This document shows positions 1 to 9,200 of a stretch of DNA of 64,000 bases, one piece after another. Made by a program: the position numbers and the translations under genes. Each line of letters begins with the position of its first letter. The stretch's first letter is position 1. The notes beneath the pieces are model-generated. The model had not been told where the DNA came from and made no database searches. It worked only from the letters and a program-made list of their open reading frames with translations. The stretch is from the NCBI RefSeq assembly GCF_001428895.1, contig NZ_LMJA01000003.1, forward strand, positions 1,560-65,559. Direction: 5' to 3'. Source of the stretch: Mycobacterium sp. Root265. GTDB taxonomy: Bacteria; Actinomycetota; Actinomycetes; Mycobacteriales; Mycobacteriaceae.

Positions 1-117
1 CTCAGTTGGCAGCTCAAAGGCCAAGCCACCGGCCGCCAAGTCGAAAACGCCACCGTCGGCGTCACCGCCAACCAAGGCCTCTTCGGCCACGGATCCTCGG
101 TCATCGTCGCGCGGTAG
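1..117 (+). CDS. Thiolase / lipid-transfer protein, C-terminal fragment
   Basis: Frame 1 is open from the window edge to the TAG at 115-117 and encodes the last 38 residues of a larger protein. The sequence contains GVTANQGLFGHGSSVIVAR, the glycine-rich C-terminal signature of the thiolase superfamily, where the GHG motif carries the second active-site region. Mycobacterial SCP2-type thiolases and lipid-transfer proteins end this way and act in beta-oxidation of acyl-CoA or steroid side chains. It converges with the Mce-associated genes on the minus strand, 26 bp away. The substrate and exact subfamily cannot be judged from this fragment. Confidence 0.8.
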   Translation, partial: LSWQLKGQATGRQVENATVGVTANQGLFGHGSSVIVAR

Positions 118-143
118 CGCTTGCGGGACAGGTGGTTACGTGA

Positions 144-716
144 TCACACCGGGTCGAGCGCTGAGATCAGCCACTTTCCGTCGACCTTGGTCACGCTCAC
201 GACCACGCTGCTCGCAACAAGTGAAGGCTCAGGGCGGTCGCGACTGATCGTTTCCTGGTTGAGGAACACCAGTACTTTGGCGTTGTCGGGCTGCATCTCC
301 ATTACCGCCGAGTTCATCACCTGCGCGCTGGCCTTGATTCCTTTGTCCCGCACCGCCGGCGCCACCACATCGGTGGTGAACTTGCCGTAGTAGGTCAGGA
401 ATTCACCCGTCATCAAGGACTGCGCGCGTTCCATATCCCGGTCGAGCGTTTCGGGCGAGTAGGACAGCAGCGCGACCGTCGCCGATGACGCTTCATCCAC
501 CACAACCTGTTCAACCGCTGCACCCGTCTGCATGATCGGACGGAAGTCGTTGACGTACAGCGCCGCCGTCAGAACCGAAGCGATGAGTACCAATCCCCCG
601 ACGGCAATCCCTCTCCAGCGCACGACGACTCTCGATACGAGCGGTGCCGTATCAGCTTTCTTTCCAGCCGTTTCCGGGTCGTCGGCCACCTCAACCGTCA
701 TGTCACTGATCGTCAC
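144..716 (-). CDS. Mce-associated membrane protein (second Mam)
   Basis: This 190-residue protein has a cytoplasmic N-terminus, one transmembrane helix at about residues 35-54 and an extracytoplasmic domain. That is the architecture of the Mam proteins found downstream of mce operons, which are thought to stabilise the Mce lipid importer. The GTG start at 716 overlaps the stop of the preceding gene by 4 nt (GTGA), so the two are translationally coupled; an internal ATG at 701 is an alternative. The pair lies 3' of mceF on the same strand, separated from it by small secreted-protein genes. Family assignment rests on layout and sequence character; no catalytic motif is expected. Confidence 0.75.
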   Translation of the reverse strand: MTISDMTVEVADDPETAGKKADTAPLVSRVVVRWRGIAVGGLVLIASVLTAALYVNDFRPIMQTGAAVEQVVVDEASSATVALLSYSPETLDRDMERAQSLMTGEFLTYYGKFTTDVVAPAVRDKGIKASAQVMNSAVMEMQPDNAKVLVFLNQETISRDRPEPSLVASSVVVSVTKVDGKWLISALDPV

Positions 717-1369
717 GGAACAAACTCCACCTTCGCCATCTTGATCTGATCACCCTCCCGCTGCAGGTCCACAGTGAGGCGCCAGCTTCTCGGTGCCTCG
801 TCTGCGCCCGCCGCGTTGGTCACGGTGGATGAGACAGACACCAGCGCCACGGCAGAATCCACAGTGATCGACTCGACTGCCGCCGCGGTAGCGGTTGCCT
901 TGGTGGTGACCTTGGCGTCTTTCGCCATCTTGATGAAATCGTCTGCCGCGCCTTCGAACTCCTGGCGGAACGAACCGGTCGAGTTGTCGACGATCCGCTG
1001 CACGCTTTCTTGAGGATTGTTGAAGTCGATGGACATCAGGGTCACCGCGGCCTGCCGTGCCGCGGCGACGAACTCGGCGCGGTTGCGATCGCCGGCCTGC
1101 ACGTTGTGCCCCTGCTGGATCATGTATCCACTCGCGGTGAACAAGGCAACGCTGCCCAGCACAGCCAGGACGGTGGCGATCCGCGCCCATCGCAGCGTGG
1201 ACAGCCGCAACCGGGCACGTGTGCGCCACGACGCGTCCGACGTGCCGCCGCGCTTATGCTGCAGCTGATCTACGCGAGCTCGCGCCTCGGCCGCCCGCCG
1301 CTCTGCTTCAACAACCTCGAGCTCGGCCTGGTCGGCCGTGAGGTCCGACGACGCTTCGGTTACCGACAT
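713..1369 (-). CDS. Mce-associated membrane protein (first Mam)
   Basis: This 218-residue protein has a charged helical N-terminal segment (about residues 13-38, rich in Glu, Ala and Arg, probably coiled coil), one transmembrane helix at about residues 61-83 and an extracytoplasmic domain ending in a VEFVP-type tail common in Mam proteins. It is inferred to be an accessory of the Mce transporter encoded upstream. It starts at ATG 1369 with only a weak upstream purine stretch and overlaps the next Mam gene by 4 nt. A function independent of the mce operon cannot be excluded. Confidence 0.75.
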   Translation of the reverse strand: MSVTEASSDLTADQAELEVVEAERRAAEARARVDQLQHKRGGTSDASWRTRARLRLSTLRWARIATVLAVLGSVALFTASGYMIQQGHNVQAGDRNRAEFVAAARQAAVTLMSIDFNNPQESVQRIVDNSTGSFRQEFEGAADDFIKMAKDAKVTTKATATAAAVESITVDSAVALVSVSSTVTNAAGADEAPRSWRLTVDLQREGDQIKMAKVEFVP

Positions 1370-1445
1370 ACCGGCACGCTATTCCGAAGACCCGGCCGCC
1401 CCGGGGCACGTTCCCATCCAGTGGGCCACGTCACAGATCTGCCGG

Positions 1446-1853
1446 TCACCAGTGACGTATGGCGCAGAGTGCGCCTTTGGCGCCTTCTGCAGTCGCGACA
1501 ACGACACCGTCGATCGCCAGCTCGCATCGAAACATCGGGTCCACGGGGTGCCGTCCGCTGGTGGCCGAGACCATGGCCCACCTGTCCGGATCGACCAATG
1601 CGGCTCGCAGGACCCAGGGCCGGTCGGGCCCCAGCTCGACGCTGACCTTCGGACTGAACATGTATGGGTTGTGGCTGTAGTCCGCCCAATTCGGCGGGTC
1701 GACATCGCGGAAATAGATGTCTGCAGACACTGGATTCGCGGTGGTCACGGTGTAGGTGACAGCACGAAGAGTCGGCGGGTCGGATTGGGCGGGAACGGCT
1801 GTCGCGAGCGCGGCGGCCCCGGCACACAACGCCGCGATGAATCTCCTATTCAT
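1446..1853 (-). CDS. Small secreted protein, mycobacterial
   Basis: From ATG 1853 this encodes 135 residues that begin with a classical signal peptide (MNRRF, then an Ala-rich hydrophobic core, then AQSD), so the mature protein of about 110 residues is probably exported. I prefer this start to the one 19 codons upstream because it places the positive n-region directly before the hydrophobic core. It overlaps the upstream secreted-protein gene by 8 bp, so the two are likely co-translated. Two Cys residues in the C-terminal half could form a disulfide. I do not recognise the family; co-location with mce and Mam genes suggests, but does not show, a cell-envelope role. Confidence 0.65.
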   Translation of the reverse strand: MNRRFIAALCAGAAALATAVPAQSDPPTLRAVTYTVTTANPVSADIYFRDVDPPNWADYSHNPYMFSPKVSVELGPDRPWVLRAALVDPDRWAMVSATSGRHPVDPMFRCELAIDGVVVATAEGAKGALCAIRHW

Positions 1854-2232
1854 CCCCGCGACCCCACAGTGCGCTCCCGTTCCGGGCATGGCAGCTGAGG
1901 AACAGGCCATCGGGCGCTTGCGCCACCCAGTTCTCGTAACCGGCGCAGCTGGCGCCGAGTTCCTTCACTCCGGCCATCGACGGCGAACGGAAGTATCGGG
2001 GCTCGTATCGGCGCGGTGAGCCGCAGAACACCATCCGGCCCCACGAGGTCGTTCCGAAGACGAAGGTGGCGGTGTCCGAGCAGGTCGCGCCGAGAATCAC
2101 GCCGGGAGTGATACCCGGTGTGCATGTCGGACCGTCGCAGGTTGGTATGTCCGCCTGAGCCGGGGCGGACATCATCAGCCCAGCGGCCAGCGATACCGCC
2201 GCCAGCACCGCACTCTTTCGCACGTTCGGCAC
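1846..2232 (-). CDS. Small Cys-rich secreted protein
   Basis: Starting at GTG 2232, the product is 128 residues: a short Arg/Lys n-region, a hydrophobic stretch and an APAQA cleavage site, then a mature domain with several Cys (CDGPTC near its N-terminus, three more Cys towards the C-terminus). An ATG at 2283 would add 17 residues with no signal-peptide character, and a GTG at 2223 is also possible; no start has a strong ribosome-binding site. It overlaps the downstream secreted-protein gene. The family is not recognised. It is divergent from the secreted-protein gene at 2365, sharing a 132-bp promoter region. Confidence 0.6.
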   Translation of the reverse strand: MPNVRKSAVLAAVSLAAGLMMSAPAQADIPTCDGPTCTPGITPGVILGATCSDTATFVFGTTSWGRMVFCGSPRRYEPRYFRSPSMAGVKELGASCAGYENWVAQAPDGLFLSCHARNGSALWGRGDE

Positions 2233-2364
2233 TCTGTCAGGAAGTGGGCAGCGTCGGACGAAGGTGGCCCACTCAGCGGACACGTTGGCGGCCGCCGTCT
2301 CGAGGCGGGTATTTACTTTGTGCGCTGCTGATTCCGGGCAGCAGGCCAGTCATAGGAGCAGGCA

Positions 2365-2868
2365 ATGCTGCGTGTACCCGCAATCGTCCTCGCCGCCGCC
2401 ATCACCGGCGCGGCGACGACGCCCACCGCACACGCCGACAATCCGGACTGGGGCCTCAACGGCACCTACACCGCGACCTCGAACGGGGAGTGGGCGCGTA
2501 AGAACGAGGTCTTTTACGACCAGGCCAGCCTACGCAGCACCTGGACAGTCGAGACTCAGTGCAGCTACCCCGGCGAGTGCACCGGCACCGTCGAAAGTGA
2601 TTGGGGCTGGGCGGCGCCGATCTATCAAAAAAGCGGCGTCTGGTACGTCAAGCACACCGTCGACGGGTGGATCCCCTGCCCCGACGGCAGCACGGCACCC
2701 GGGCTGCAGGTGTTCCGCTTCAAGCCGATGACGCCCGAGGGCGCCAACTTCGATCTCACCTCGACCACTCTCGTGGGCGAGGACGTCACCACCGGGCCCA
2801 GCGGTGCCTGCGGCGTGAACAAACCGGTGTACATCAACATGCCGTTCAAGCTGGTCAAGATCACCTGA
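2365..2868 (+). CDS. Secreted protein of mycobacterial unknown family
   Basis: This encodes 167 residues with a signal peptide ending in AHA at about residue 24 and a mature domain with four Cys, many aromatic residues and a repeated W-x-Y character. The start ATG 2365 has a good ribosome-binding site (AGGAGCAGG, about 5 nt upstream). Similar small secreted proteins with a GTYTATSNGEWA-like opening are common in mycobacteria, but I know of no assigned function. It converges on mceF, with only 9 bp between the stop codons, and is the only plus-strand gene inside the mce region. Confidence 0.7.
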   Translation: MLRVPAIVLAAAITGAATTPTAHADNPDWGLNGTYTATSNGEWARKNEVFYDQASLRSTWTVETQCSYPGECTGTVESDWGWAAPIYQKSGVWYVKHTVDGWIPCPDGSTAPGLQVFRFKPMTPEGANFDLTSTTLVGEDVTTGPSGACGVNKPVYINMPFKLVKIT

Positions 2869-2877
2869 CCAGCGAGA

Positions 2878-4410
2878 TCATTTGGGCATCAACTCTTCCC
2901 AGCTCTGCGCGGCCGGCTGAACCAGATCTGGCTGGCTGTAGACCTTGCCGTCGGGGGCGGCGTACTGCCCGGTCGCAGTGTTGTAGGTCGCGAAGGCCAC
3001 CGAGGGTCCGTCATCTCCTGTGGAGTGCGCGCTACTGGGAACCGCCGGTGCGGCACCTCCCTCGACAGGCGGGGGCACGACTTCGGCTGCCGCCGGTGGC
3101 GGCATCGGGGTTCCCGCCACGGGCCCGAAGATCTGCTCGTCGAGGGTGATTCGATCATCGGGGGGAACGCCCTGAGCGATCAGGCTGGGATCGATCGGGT
3201 ACGGGCCGGTGGCGTGCTGACGCATGGCAAGCGGTTCATACGGGCGGTCACTCTCACAGATCTCGACCGTTGGCGCGCGCTTCCCGGGCTTGTCCATGCA
3301 CGGGAAGTTCCTCGCCCCGCGCACGCCGATCGGGGAATCCTGGGGAAGCTTGCAGTACAGCCCGTCCGGGGTGTCCACATCGGTCAGGTCCGACGGCGAG
3401 CGCCACGAAGAGGGTGGCAGGAAGCCCACCGAACAGGCCGGAGGATCACCAAGGGTCAGGGTGAACTCCGACAATGCCATCCCGGTCGGGTTCTGCAGGG
3501 ATGACCCGTAGGACTGGGTGGCTGCCAGATACGGCGGCAGAAGTACCAGGAGTTGCTCGATCGAGGGATGATAGGTGACGGCGATCTGGCCGACAGTGGT
3601 GAGATTGGCGAGCAGCACCGGCAGCGTCGGCTTGATCTGATTGAGCAGCCGCGACGCCTCATTCGCGGCACCCGAACCGGTCTGCAGGATTGTGCGCACT
3701 TCCTGGTCCCGGTCGGCGATCTGACCGGTGATGCCGGCCAGGCTCCGTGCCCATAACCGGATCGAATCGACCTTCTCGGCCTGACCGTCCAGCAACGGGC
3801 GGCCGTCCTCGATCAGGTCGCGGGCGTTGCCCGACGCATCGTTGAGCCCGGCCGCCAGCTCACCCGAGGCGTCGAACAGGGCGCCGAGATCATCGCCGGT
3901 TCCGTTGAGCGCCTTGAATGATTCATCGAGCAGGTCGCCGAGTTTTCCCGTCGGGACGCTGTCGACCAAGGCACTCATCTGATCGAGCATGGGCCCGACG
4001 GCTTGGGGCAGCGACGCATTCTCCACGGTGATGACCGAGCCGTCCTCCAGGTAGGGCTCGTCCTCGGTGCGGGGCACCAGATCCACGTACTGCTCACCGA
4101 CGGCCGACACACTGCGGACATTGGCCTGAAGGTCGGCGGGGATCTTCGGTGACCGCTGCAGCGACATCGTCACCTCGGCGCCGGCGCGGGTGGGCCGGAC
4201 CTCGGTGACCTTTCCGACCTCGACGCCCCGATAGGTCACGTTCGAGAATTGGTAGAGGCCGCCCGTCGCGGGAACCTGCAACGTGACCCCGATCCGCCCG
4301 AGACCGAGCAGCATCGGAGCCTGCAGGTAGACGAAGATCATCGTGCCGACGCCGATCACCGAGGCGATCGTGAAGATGATCAACTGGTTTCGGACGAAGC
4401 GTGTCAACAT
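2878..4410 (-). CDS. mceF: MCE family protein MceF
   Basis: This is the last Mce subunit of the operon, 510 residues. An N-terminal membrane anchor (about residues 10-32) is followed by an MCE domain with a GVEVGKVTEVRPT-type strand near residues 60-80, a long helical region (about 130-300) and a Pro-rich tail (about 425-470). Mce proteins form a hexameric extracytoplasmic tube that passes lipids to the YrbE permeases. It starts at ATG 4410, whose A is shared with the mceE stop (TGATG), giving tight translational coupling. Six consecutive mce genes plus two yrbE genes make the assignment secure; which numbered mce operon it corresponds to is not clear. Confidence 0.93.
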   Translation of the reverse strand: MLTRFVRNQLIIFTIASVIGVGTMIFVYLQAPMLLGLGRIGVTLQVPATGGLYQFSNVTYRGVEVGKVTEVRPTRAGAEVTMSLQRSPKIPADLQANVRSVSAVGEQYVDLVPRTEDEPYLEDGSVITVENASLPQAVGPMLDQMSALVDSVPTGKLGDLLDESFKALNGTGDDLGALFDASGELAAGLNDASGNARDLIEDGRPLLDGQAEKVDSIRLWARSLAGITGQIADRDQEVRTILQTGSGAANEASRLLNQIKPTLPVLLANLTTVGQIAVTYHPSIEQLLVLLPPYLAATQSYGSSLQNPTGMALSEFTLTLGDPPACSVGFLPPSSWRSPSDLTDVDTPDGLYCKLPQDSPIGVRGARNFPCMDKPGKRAPTVEICESDRPYEPLAMRQHATGPYPIDPSLIAQGVPPDDRITLDEQIFGPVAGTPMPPPAAAEVVPPPVEGGAAPAVPSSAHSTGDDGPSVAFATYNTATGQYAAPDGKVYSQPDLVQPAAQSWEELMPK

Positions 4411-5630
4411 CAGTTGCCCCCTTCGATCGGCGCCATGGCATGGTCGACCGGCGCGGACTGGACCGGATCTGTCGGCGCGGCGTCGATCAGCGGCGGAATG
4501 GCGGCCACCTCGTTCGGAATCGGGGTGAAGGGCGCCGTCAGCGGATCGCGGGTATACGTCGAATACCAGGGATCGCCGGGGGCCGGAACCAGCGACGCAT
4601 CAGGGTCTCCCCACCTGGTGCCCAGGAGCATCCCCTTTTTCAGTCGCGGAATCGTGAAGTCGAACACGATGAACTGATTCATGTAGTCGCCGCGGATACC
4701 GCGATCGATGAATTCCTGGGTGTAGGGGTAGGTCGGCAGGTAGGTCAGTGCCGTCGCCAGGTCGGGTCCCACATCGGCCAGTGCGCGCACCGTCGGTTCG
4801 AGGTTCCGGAGGTTGCGCACGATATCGGCCTGCGACTCGTCGATCAGTTGTGAGGCGGTATCGCTGAAGGTGCCCAGCTTCGTCAATGCACTGGTGATTC
4901 GGGGTCGCTGTTCGTTGAGTACGTCCAGTGCCGCCGGGATGCGGTTCAGTGCGTTTGTGAGCACACCACGCTGGCCGGCGAACGTCCCCGCGAGTCGATT
5001 CAGCGCCGAGATCGTCGCGATGATGTTGTCTTTCTGGCTGTCCAGCAGACCGATCACCGTGTTCATCCGGGTGAGCAGGTCGCGGATCTGGACTTGGCGG
5101 CCGTCGAGTGCAGCGTTGAAATTGCGGACGATGTCACCGATCTGAGTGAGTCCGCCACCGTTCGCCACCACCGACAGGGAGGAGAGCGTCTCTTCGGTCG
5201 AAGGGTAGGTCGACGCCCTGTTCAAAGGAATCGTGGCGCCCGGCTCCAACCGGCCCGCGGGCTCCTGGCCCAACGGCGGATCGAGCGCCAGATGCATCGA
5301 CCCGAGCAGGCTCGTCTGGCCCACGGTGGCTATGGCGTTCGCCGGGACCACTGCGCCGGGCTTGACGGAGATCTCGACGTTGGCAGTCCAGTTGTCCACC
5401 GTCATCCTGCGGACCGTTCCGATGACGACATCGTCGACCATGACAGGCGAATTGGATTCAAGAGTAGCCACATTGGCGATCTGCACCCGGTAGGTCGTCG
5501 CGTCCGACGCGGTACCCACGGTGCCGGGCAAGGGCAGTGAGTTGATGCCGTCAAACGAGCACCCGGACGTCACCAGCACCGCGCAACAGGCGATCGCGGC
5601 TGACCTGCGCGTTGCCTTCGGTGTCATCAC
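4410..5630 (-). CDS. mceE: MCE family lipoprotein MceE
   Basis: This 406-residue Mce subunit has a lipoprotein signal: an Arg/Lys n-region, a hydrophobic core and the lipobox VTSGC with the acylated Cys at about residue 24. MceE is the lipidated subunit in mycobacterial mce operons, and that is seen here. The MCE domain follows (IANVATLESNSPVMVDDVVIG), then a helical stretch and a short Pro-containing C-terminus. The GTG start at 5630 overlaps the mceD stop (GTGA); the ATG at 5627 is equally plausible. It acts with the other five subunits in lipid import. Confidence 0.93.
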   Translation of the reverse strand: MMTPKATRRSAAIACCAVLVTSGCSFDGINSLPLPGTVGTASDATTYRVQIANVATLESNSPVMVDDVVIGTVRRMTVDNWTANVEISVKPGAVVPANAIATVGQTSLLGSMHLALDPPLGQEPAGRLEPGATIPLNRASTYPSTEETLSSLSVVANGGGLTQIGDIVRNFNAALDGRQVQIRDLLTRMNTVIGLLDSQKDNIIATISALNRLAGTFAGQRGVLTNALNRIPAALDVLNEQRPRITSALTKLGTFSDTASQLIDESQADIVRNLRNLEPTVRALADVGPDLATALTYLPTYPYTQEFIDRGIRGDYMNQFIVFDFTIPRLKKGMLLGTRWGDPDASLVPAPGDPWYSTYTRDPLTAPFTPIPNEVAAIPPLIDAAPTDPVQSAPVDHAMAPIEGGN

Positions 5631-7090
5631 GGAGTGCCTCCTGGATGGGGTGCCGCGACGCCGGCCTCGGCGGGGAGCAGCAGTTCCGTCAGGTTGGACG
5701 CAGCAGGTGCCGGCGGCGGCACGGGCACACCGGGCGGGACGGGCGCACCCGGATAGAGCGCAGGCGTGCGGGCAGCCGGAAGTCCGTTCGGGGCATACGC
5801 GCCCGGCGGCTGCGGTGGATCGCTCCAGCCCGGCGGTGGCGGCACATCGCCGGCGCCGGTGTAGGCCGATACGGCAGGTGCTATCTCGGCCGGGAGGGGG
5901 GCTGCACCGCTACCGCCGGGCGCCAGGTTCGGATCGGAATAGATCACGTTCTTCGGCGCCGGCCCCAGATAGGCGTTGAACGGGAATGGCAGATGGTTGA
6001 AGTTCATCAGCCGCAGCGCGGGCCCCAGATACTGCGCGCAGGCCTTGCCCGACTCTGCGGCGGTGACGTTCTCGACGGCCGCGATCGCCGAACAGACCGT
6101 CGCGACGGGGTTGGAGAAGTTGTTCATCGCAAACGATCCGCGGGGGCCGCCGGAATCGGGGTTGTAGATGTTGTAGCCGTTGACCAGAGCGTTCGGCGCC
6201 GCGTGCAGAATGTTCTTGACCGCCATGCTGTTGTCGGAGAGCACCTGCGTCACATTTGCGAGACGTTCGATCTGCTCCGCGGTCTGGTCACGCGACCCGG
6301 CGACAAAGCGCTGGACTTTACCGACGGCCGTGGACAGCTCCTTGATGGCCGAATCCAGATCGCCACGACTGCCGTCGACCACACTGGTCACGTCGGCGAG
6401 ACGATCCTGAAATTGCACGATCTGGGTGTTGCTGTCACGCAGGGCGGTGACGAACACCTGGAGGTTCTTGATGACATCGACGATGTCTCCGCTGCCCTCA
6501 CCGAGAATTCTGCCGACATCTGACAGCTGGGTGATGGTCTCGCGCAGCCGATCCCCGTTGCCCGCCATGGCATCTGCCGTGCTGTCGATGAAGCGTCCCA
6601 ACGAGGTGTCCGCTACGCCGCTGGCCGGGCCGAGTTCGGCTGCGAGCCGGGTCAGTTGCTCCTTGATGTCGTCCCACTCGACCGGGATCGCCGTGCGGTC
6701 CTCGCCGATCTCGGCACCATCTGACATGGTGGCACCGCTGGACTCCGGTGACGCGCCGTAGGCGGGTGTCAGCTGCACATAACGGGCAGAGACGAGGTTG
6801 GGCGCCACGATGATGGCGTTGGCGTCCGCCGGCACCGGGACATCGCGGTCGACCTTCAGCGTGACCCGGGTCCGGGTGCCCAGCGGTTCGATCGCGTCGA
6901 TGGTGCCGACGCGGACGCCGACGACACGGACCTCATCGCCGGGGTAGATGGCGGTCGCGGACGTGAAGTAGGCAGTGATCGTCTTCGGGCTCAGGAACTG
7001 CCGATAGGCAACGAAGCCGAGGCCGGCTACCAGGGTCGCGACAATCGCGACGACGGTCACCTTTCTGGTCCGCGGACCGAGAGCCATCAT
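5627..7090 (-). CDS. mceD: MCE family protein MceD
   Basis: This encodes 487 residues: a membrane anchor at about 10-30, an MCE domain (YPGDEVRVVGVRVGTIDAI near residues 50-65), a long amphipathic helical region to about 290, and a strongly Pro/Ala/Gly-rich C-terminal tail (about 390-470) typical of MceD and MceF, which may span the outer layers of the envelope. Start ATG 7090 overlaps the mceC stop by 4 nt (ATGA). It is a subunit of the Mce tube; the transported lipid is not evident from the sequence. Confidence 0.92.
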   Translation of the reverse strand: MMALGPRTRKVTVVAIVATLVAGLGFVAYRQFLSPKTITAYFTSATAIYPGDEVRVVGVRVGTIDAIEPLGTRTRVTLKVDRDVPVPADANAIIVAPNLVSARYVQLTPAYGASPESSGATMSDGAEIGEDRTAIPVEWDDIKEQLTRLAAELGPASGVADTSLGRFIDSTADAMAGNGDRLRETITQLSDVGRILGEGSGDIVDVIKNLQVFVTALRDSNTQIVQFQDRLADVTSVVDGSRGDLDSAIKELSTAVGKVQRFVAGSRDQTAEQIERLANVTQVLSDNSMAVKNILHAAPNALVNGYNIYNPDSGGPRGSFAMNNFSNPVATVCSAIAAVENVTAAESGKACAQYLGPALRLMNFNHLPFPFNAYLGPAPKNVIYSDPNLAPGGSGAAPLPAEIAPAVSAYTGAGDVPPPPGWSDPPQPPGAYAPNGLPAARTPALYPGAPVPPGVPVPPPAPAASNLTELLLPAEAGVAAPHPGGTP

Positions 7091-8169
7091 CGCGAACCTC
7101 CGGGGATGCCGTTGTAGGGGAACGGGAATTCCGCGCGGGGGCCGGCGTTGTCCGGTGGTTGCCCCGCGTCGACACCGCGACGGAACCCGAGTGCGTAGTC
7201 GAGAAACGGCTGAATAGCCGGTCCCGGCAGCAGGTTGGATGCGAAACCGTAGTAGTAGAACCCGTTGTTGACCGCTTCACCCTGGGTCAGCTGGTACTTG
7301 GCCAGGCCGTTGAGCGATTTGGTCAGATTGTCCCGATTGCGTTCGAGCACCTCCGAGACACGGTTGAGCTGTTCGAGGGTCGGTGCAAGTTCCTGCTCGT
7401 TCTCGTCGACCAGGGCGGATAACTGCTGAGCCACTGCTGTGGTGTTGGCGAGCAGGTTGACGATCGCGTACCGACGATCCTGCAGCACGCCGAGCAGATC
7501 GTTGGCGTTCAGTAGCAAGCTGTTCACCTGTTGACTTCGTTCCGAGAGTATTCCGGTGACATCGGCAGCGGTGGAGAGCAGACCGCTCAGCGACTCGTTG
7601 CGGCTGTTCAGCGATTTCGACAGCCGGCTCACACCGTCGAACGTCGGGCCCAGCTGCGGCGCAAGACGTTCGACGGTCTCCGACAGCACATCCAGCGATT
7701 GGTTGATGGCAGCAGTATCGGTCTCGGCGGTATTGGCGGTGAACTCATTGAGCGCCTCCGTCAACGAGTACGGAGACGACGTGCGCGCCAACGGAATCAC
7801 TCCGAGGGCCCGCATGCGGTCGTTGCCACGCGGCTCGACCACCAATACCCGCTCGCCGAGCAATGTGCCGATGCCGATCTGCGCGATGGTGTCTGTGCCG
7901 AGTCGAACCTTGCTGTTGACGGCGAAGGTCACCAACGCCGCTCCCTTGTCGAGTTCGACATCGGACACGGTGCCGACGGTGACACCGGAGATCTTGACGT
8001 TGTTACCGGCGGTCAGTCCGCCTGCTTCGGCGAAGACGGCCTGGTACCGAACCGAGGTGGCCATGGCCACCAACTGCTGGGGCTGTAACCCAACAGCGAT
8101 GATCAGCACGATCAGCACCAGTCCGATGAATCCTGAACGCACCAGGGATGATTGACGATATTTCAGCAT
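7087..8169 (-). CDS. mceC: MCE family protein MceC
   Basis: From ATG 8169 the protein has 360 residues, beginning MLKYRQSSLVRSGF and running straight into the membrane anchor. That start also gives a TGATG overlap with the mceB stop, so I prefer it to the in-frame start 13 codons upstream. The MCE domain carries GNNVKISGVTVGTVSDVEL near residues 45-65, followed by the helical region. It is a core subunit of the lipid-import complex, translated as part of the operon. Confidence 0.92.
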   Translation of the reverse strand: MLKYRQSSLVRSGFIGLVLIVLIIAVGLQPQQLVAMATSVRYQAVFAEAGGLTAGNNVKISGVTVGTVSDVELDKGAALVTFAVNSKVRLGTDTIAQIGIGTLLGERVLVVEPRGNDRMRALGVIPLARTSSPYSLTEALNEFTANTAETDTAAINQSLDVLSETVERLAPQLGPTFDGVSRLSKSLNSRNESLSGLLSTAADVTGILSERSQQVNSLLLNANDLLGVLQDRRYAIVNLLANTTAVAQQLSALVDENEQELAPTLEQLNRVSEVLERNRDNLTKSLNGLAKYQLTQGEAVNNGFYYYGFASNLLPGPAIQPFLDYALGFRRGVDAGQPPDNAGPRAEFPFPYNGIPGGSR

Positions 8170-9200
8170 CAGGGTTCCCCGCACCTTCCGGTGTTCTGGA
8201 TGACCCATGGGAAGTGGGCTGTACGTCCCTGCAGATCGGACACTCGAATCGAGATTCCACAGAGATAGAGATTCAGCCAGCTCCCATAGGAGCCGAGCCG
8301 GACCAGTTTCCGGTAGTTCTGCGGGGTCTTCTGCAGGACGAGGTCGAGACGGGCCAGGTCGGTGTCGTTGGCCAGCAGCGGGGCAAGTCGGGTGAGCTGG
8401 TCCACGGTGCCCGACAACGGCGGGCGCGCCTCGGTGAGCAGGCCTGCCAGCGAGGCTGTCCCGTTGTCCAGTGCGGTGACGGCCTCACCGATCGGGTCGC
8501 GCTCCTGCGCGAGGCCCGTGACCAGACGCTCCAGCCCGTCCACCGCGCCGGAGAACTTCTCGCCGTCCTTGGACAGCACGGTCAGTGTGTCATTGAGATT
8601 GTCGATGAGGCTCTCCACGGTCTGCCCGTTGTCGGCCAACGCGTTGGTGAATGACGATGTCCGAGCGAATAACGACTCCAGGTCACCGCCCTGGCCCTGC
8701 AGGATCTGGATCAGCGAACTGGTCAGCGCATTGACATCGTCGGGGTTGAGTCCTTGGATGACCGGTTTGAGACCGCCGAGCAGAAGATCGAGGTTCAGCG
8801 CCGGTTCGGTCTGATCGACCCCGAATCGCGTGCCGGGTGGCCGGATTCTGGTCGATCCAGGTTGATCGAGGAGTTCCAGGTAACGGTCACCGACCAGGTT
8901 CAGATAGCGCACGGCCACCTTGGTGTTCTCGGTGAGGCGGATGTTGTCATCCGCGTCGAAAGCGACCAGGACAGTGTTGTCCGACTGCAGGTCGACATCT
9001 TGCACCGTGCCTACCCGAATCCCGGAGATCCGCACCGAGTCACCGGATTTGAGGCTCGATGCATCCCGGAACAGAGCCGAGTAGCCCACGGTGGATCCTG
9101 ATCGATATTGACTGAAGATGGCGAAGAGCCCTGCGGTCAACACGACCATCGTGAGGGCGAATGCTCCGAACTTGATTGCCGTCCTGGTCATTGCACTCAT
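8169..9200 (-). CDS. mceB: MCE family protein MceB
   Basis: This encodes 343 residues: N-terminal hydrophobic anchor, MCE domain (LKSGDSVRISGIRVGTVQDV around residues 50-70) and helical C-terminal half, with no Pro-rich tail, as is usual for MceB. Start ATG 9200 overlaps the mceA stop by 4 nt (ATGA); an ATG three codons later is possible. It is a subunit of the Mce lipid transporter. Confidence 0.92.
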   Translation of the reverse strand: MSAMTRTAIKFGAFALTMVVLTAGLFAIFSQYRSGSTVGYSALFRDASSLKSGDSVRISGIRVGTVQDVDLQSDNTVLVAFDADDNIRLTENTKVAVRYLNLVGDRYLELLDQPGSTRIRPPGTRFGVDQTEPALNLDLLLGGLKPVIQGLNPDDVNALTSSLIQILQGQGGDLESLFARTSSFTNALADNGQTVESLIDNLNDTLTVLSKDGEKFSGAVDGLERLVTGLAQERDPIGEAVTALDNGTASLAGLLTEARPPLSGTVDQLTRLAPLLANDTDLARLDLVLQKTPQNYRKLVRLGSYGSWLNLYLCGISIRVSDLQGRTAHFPWVIQNTGRCGEP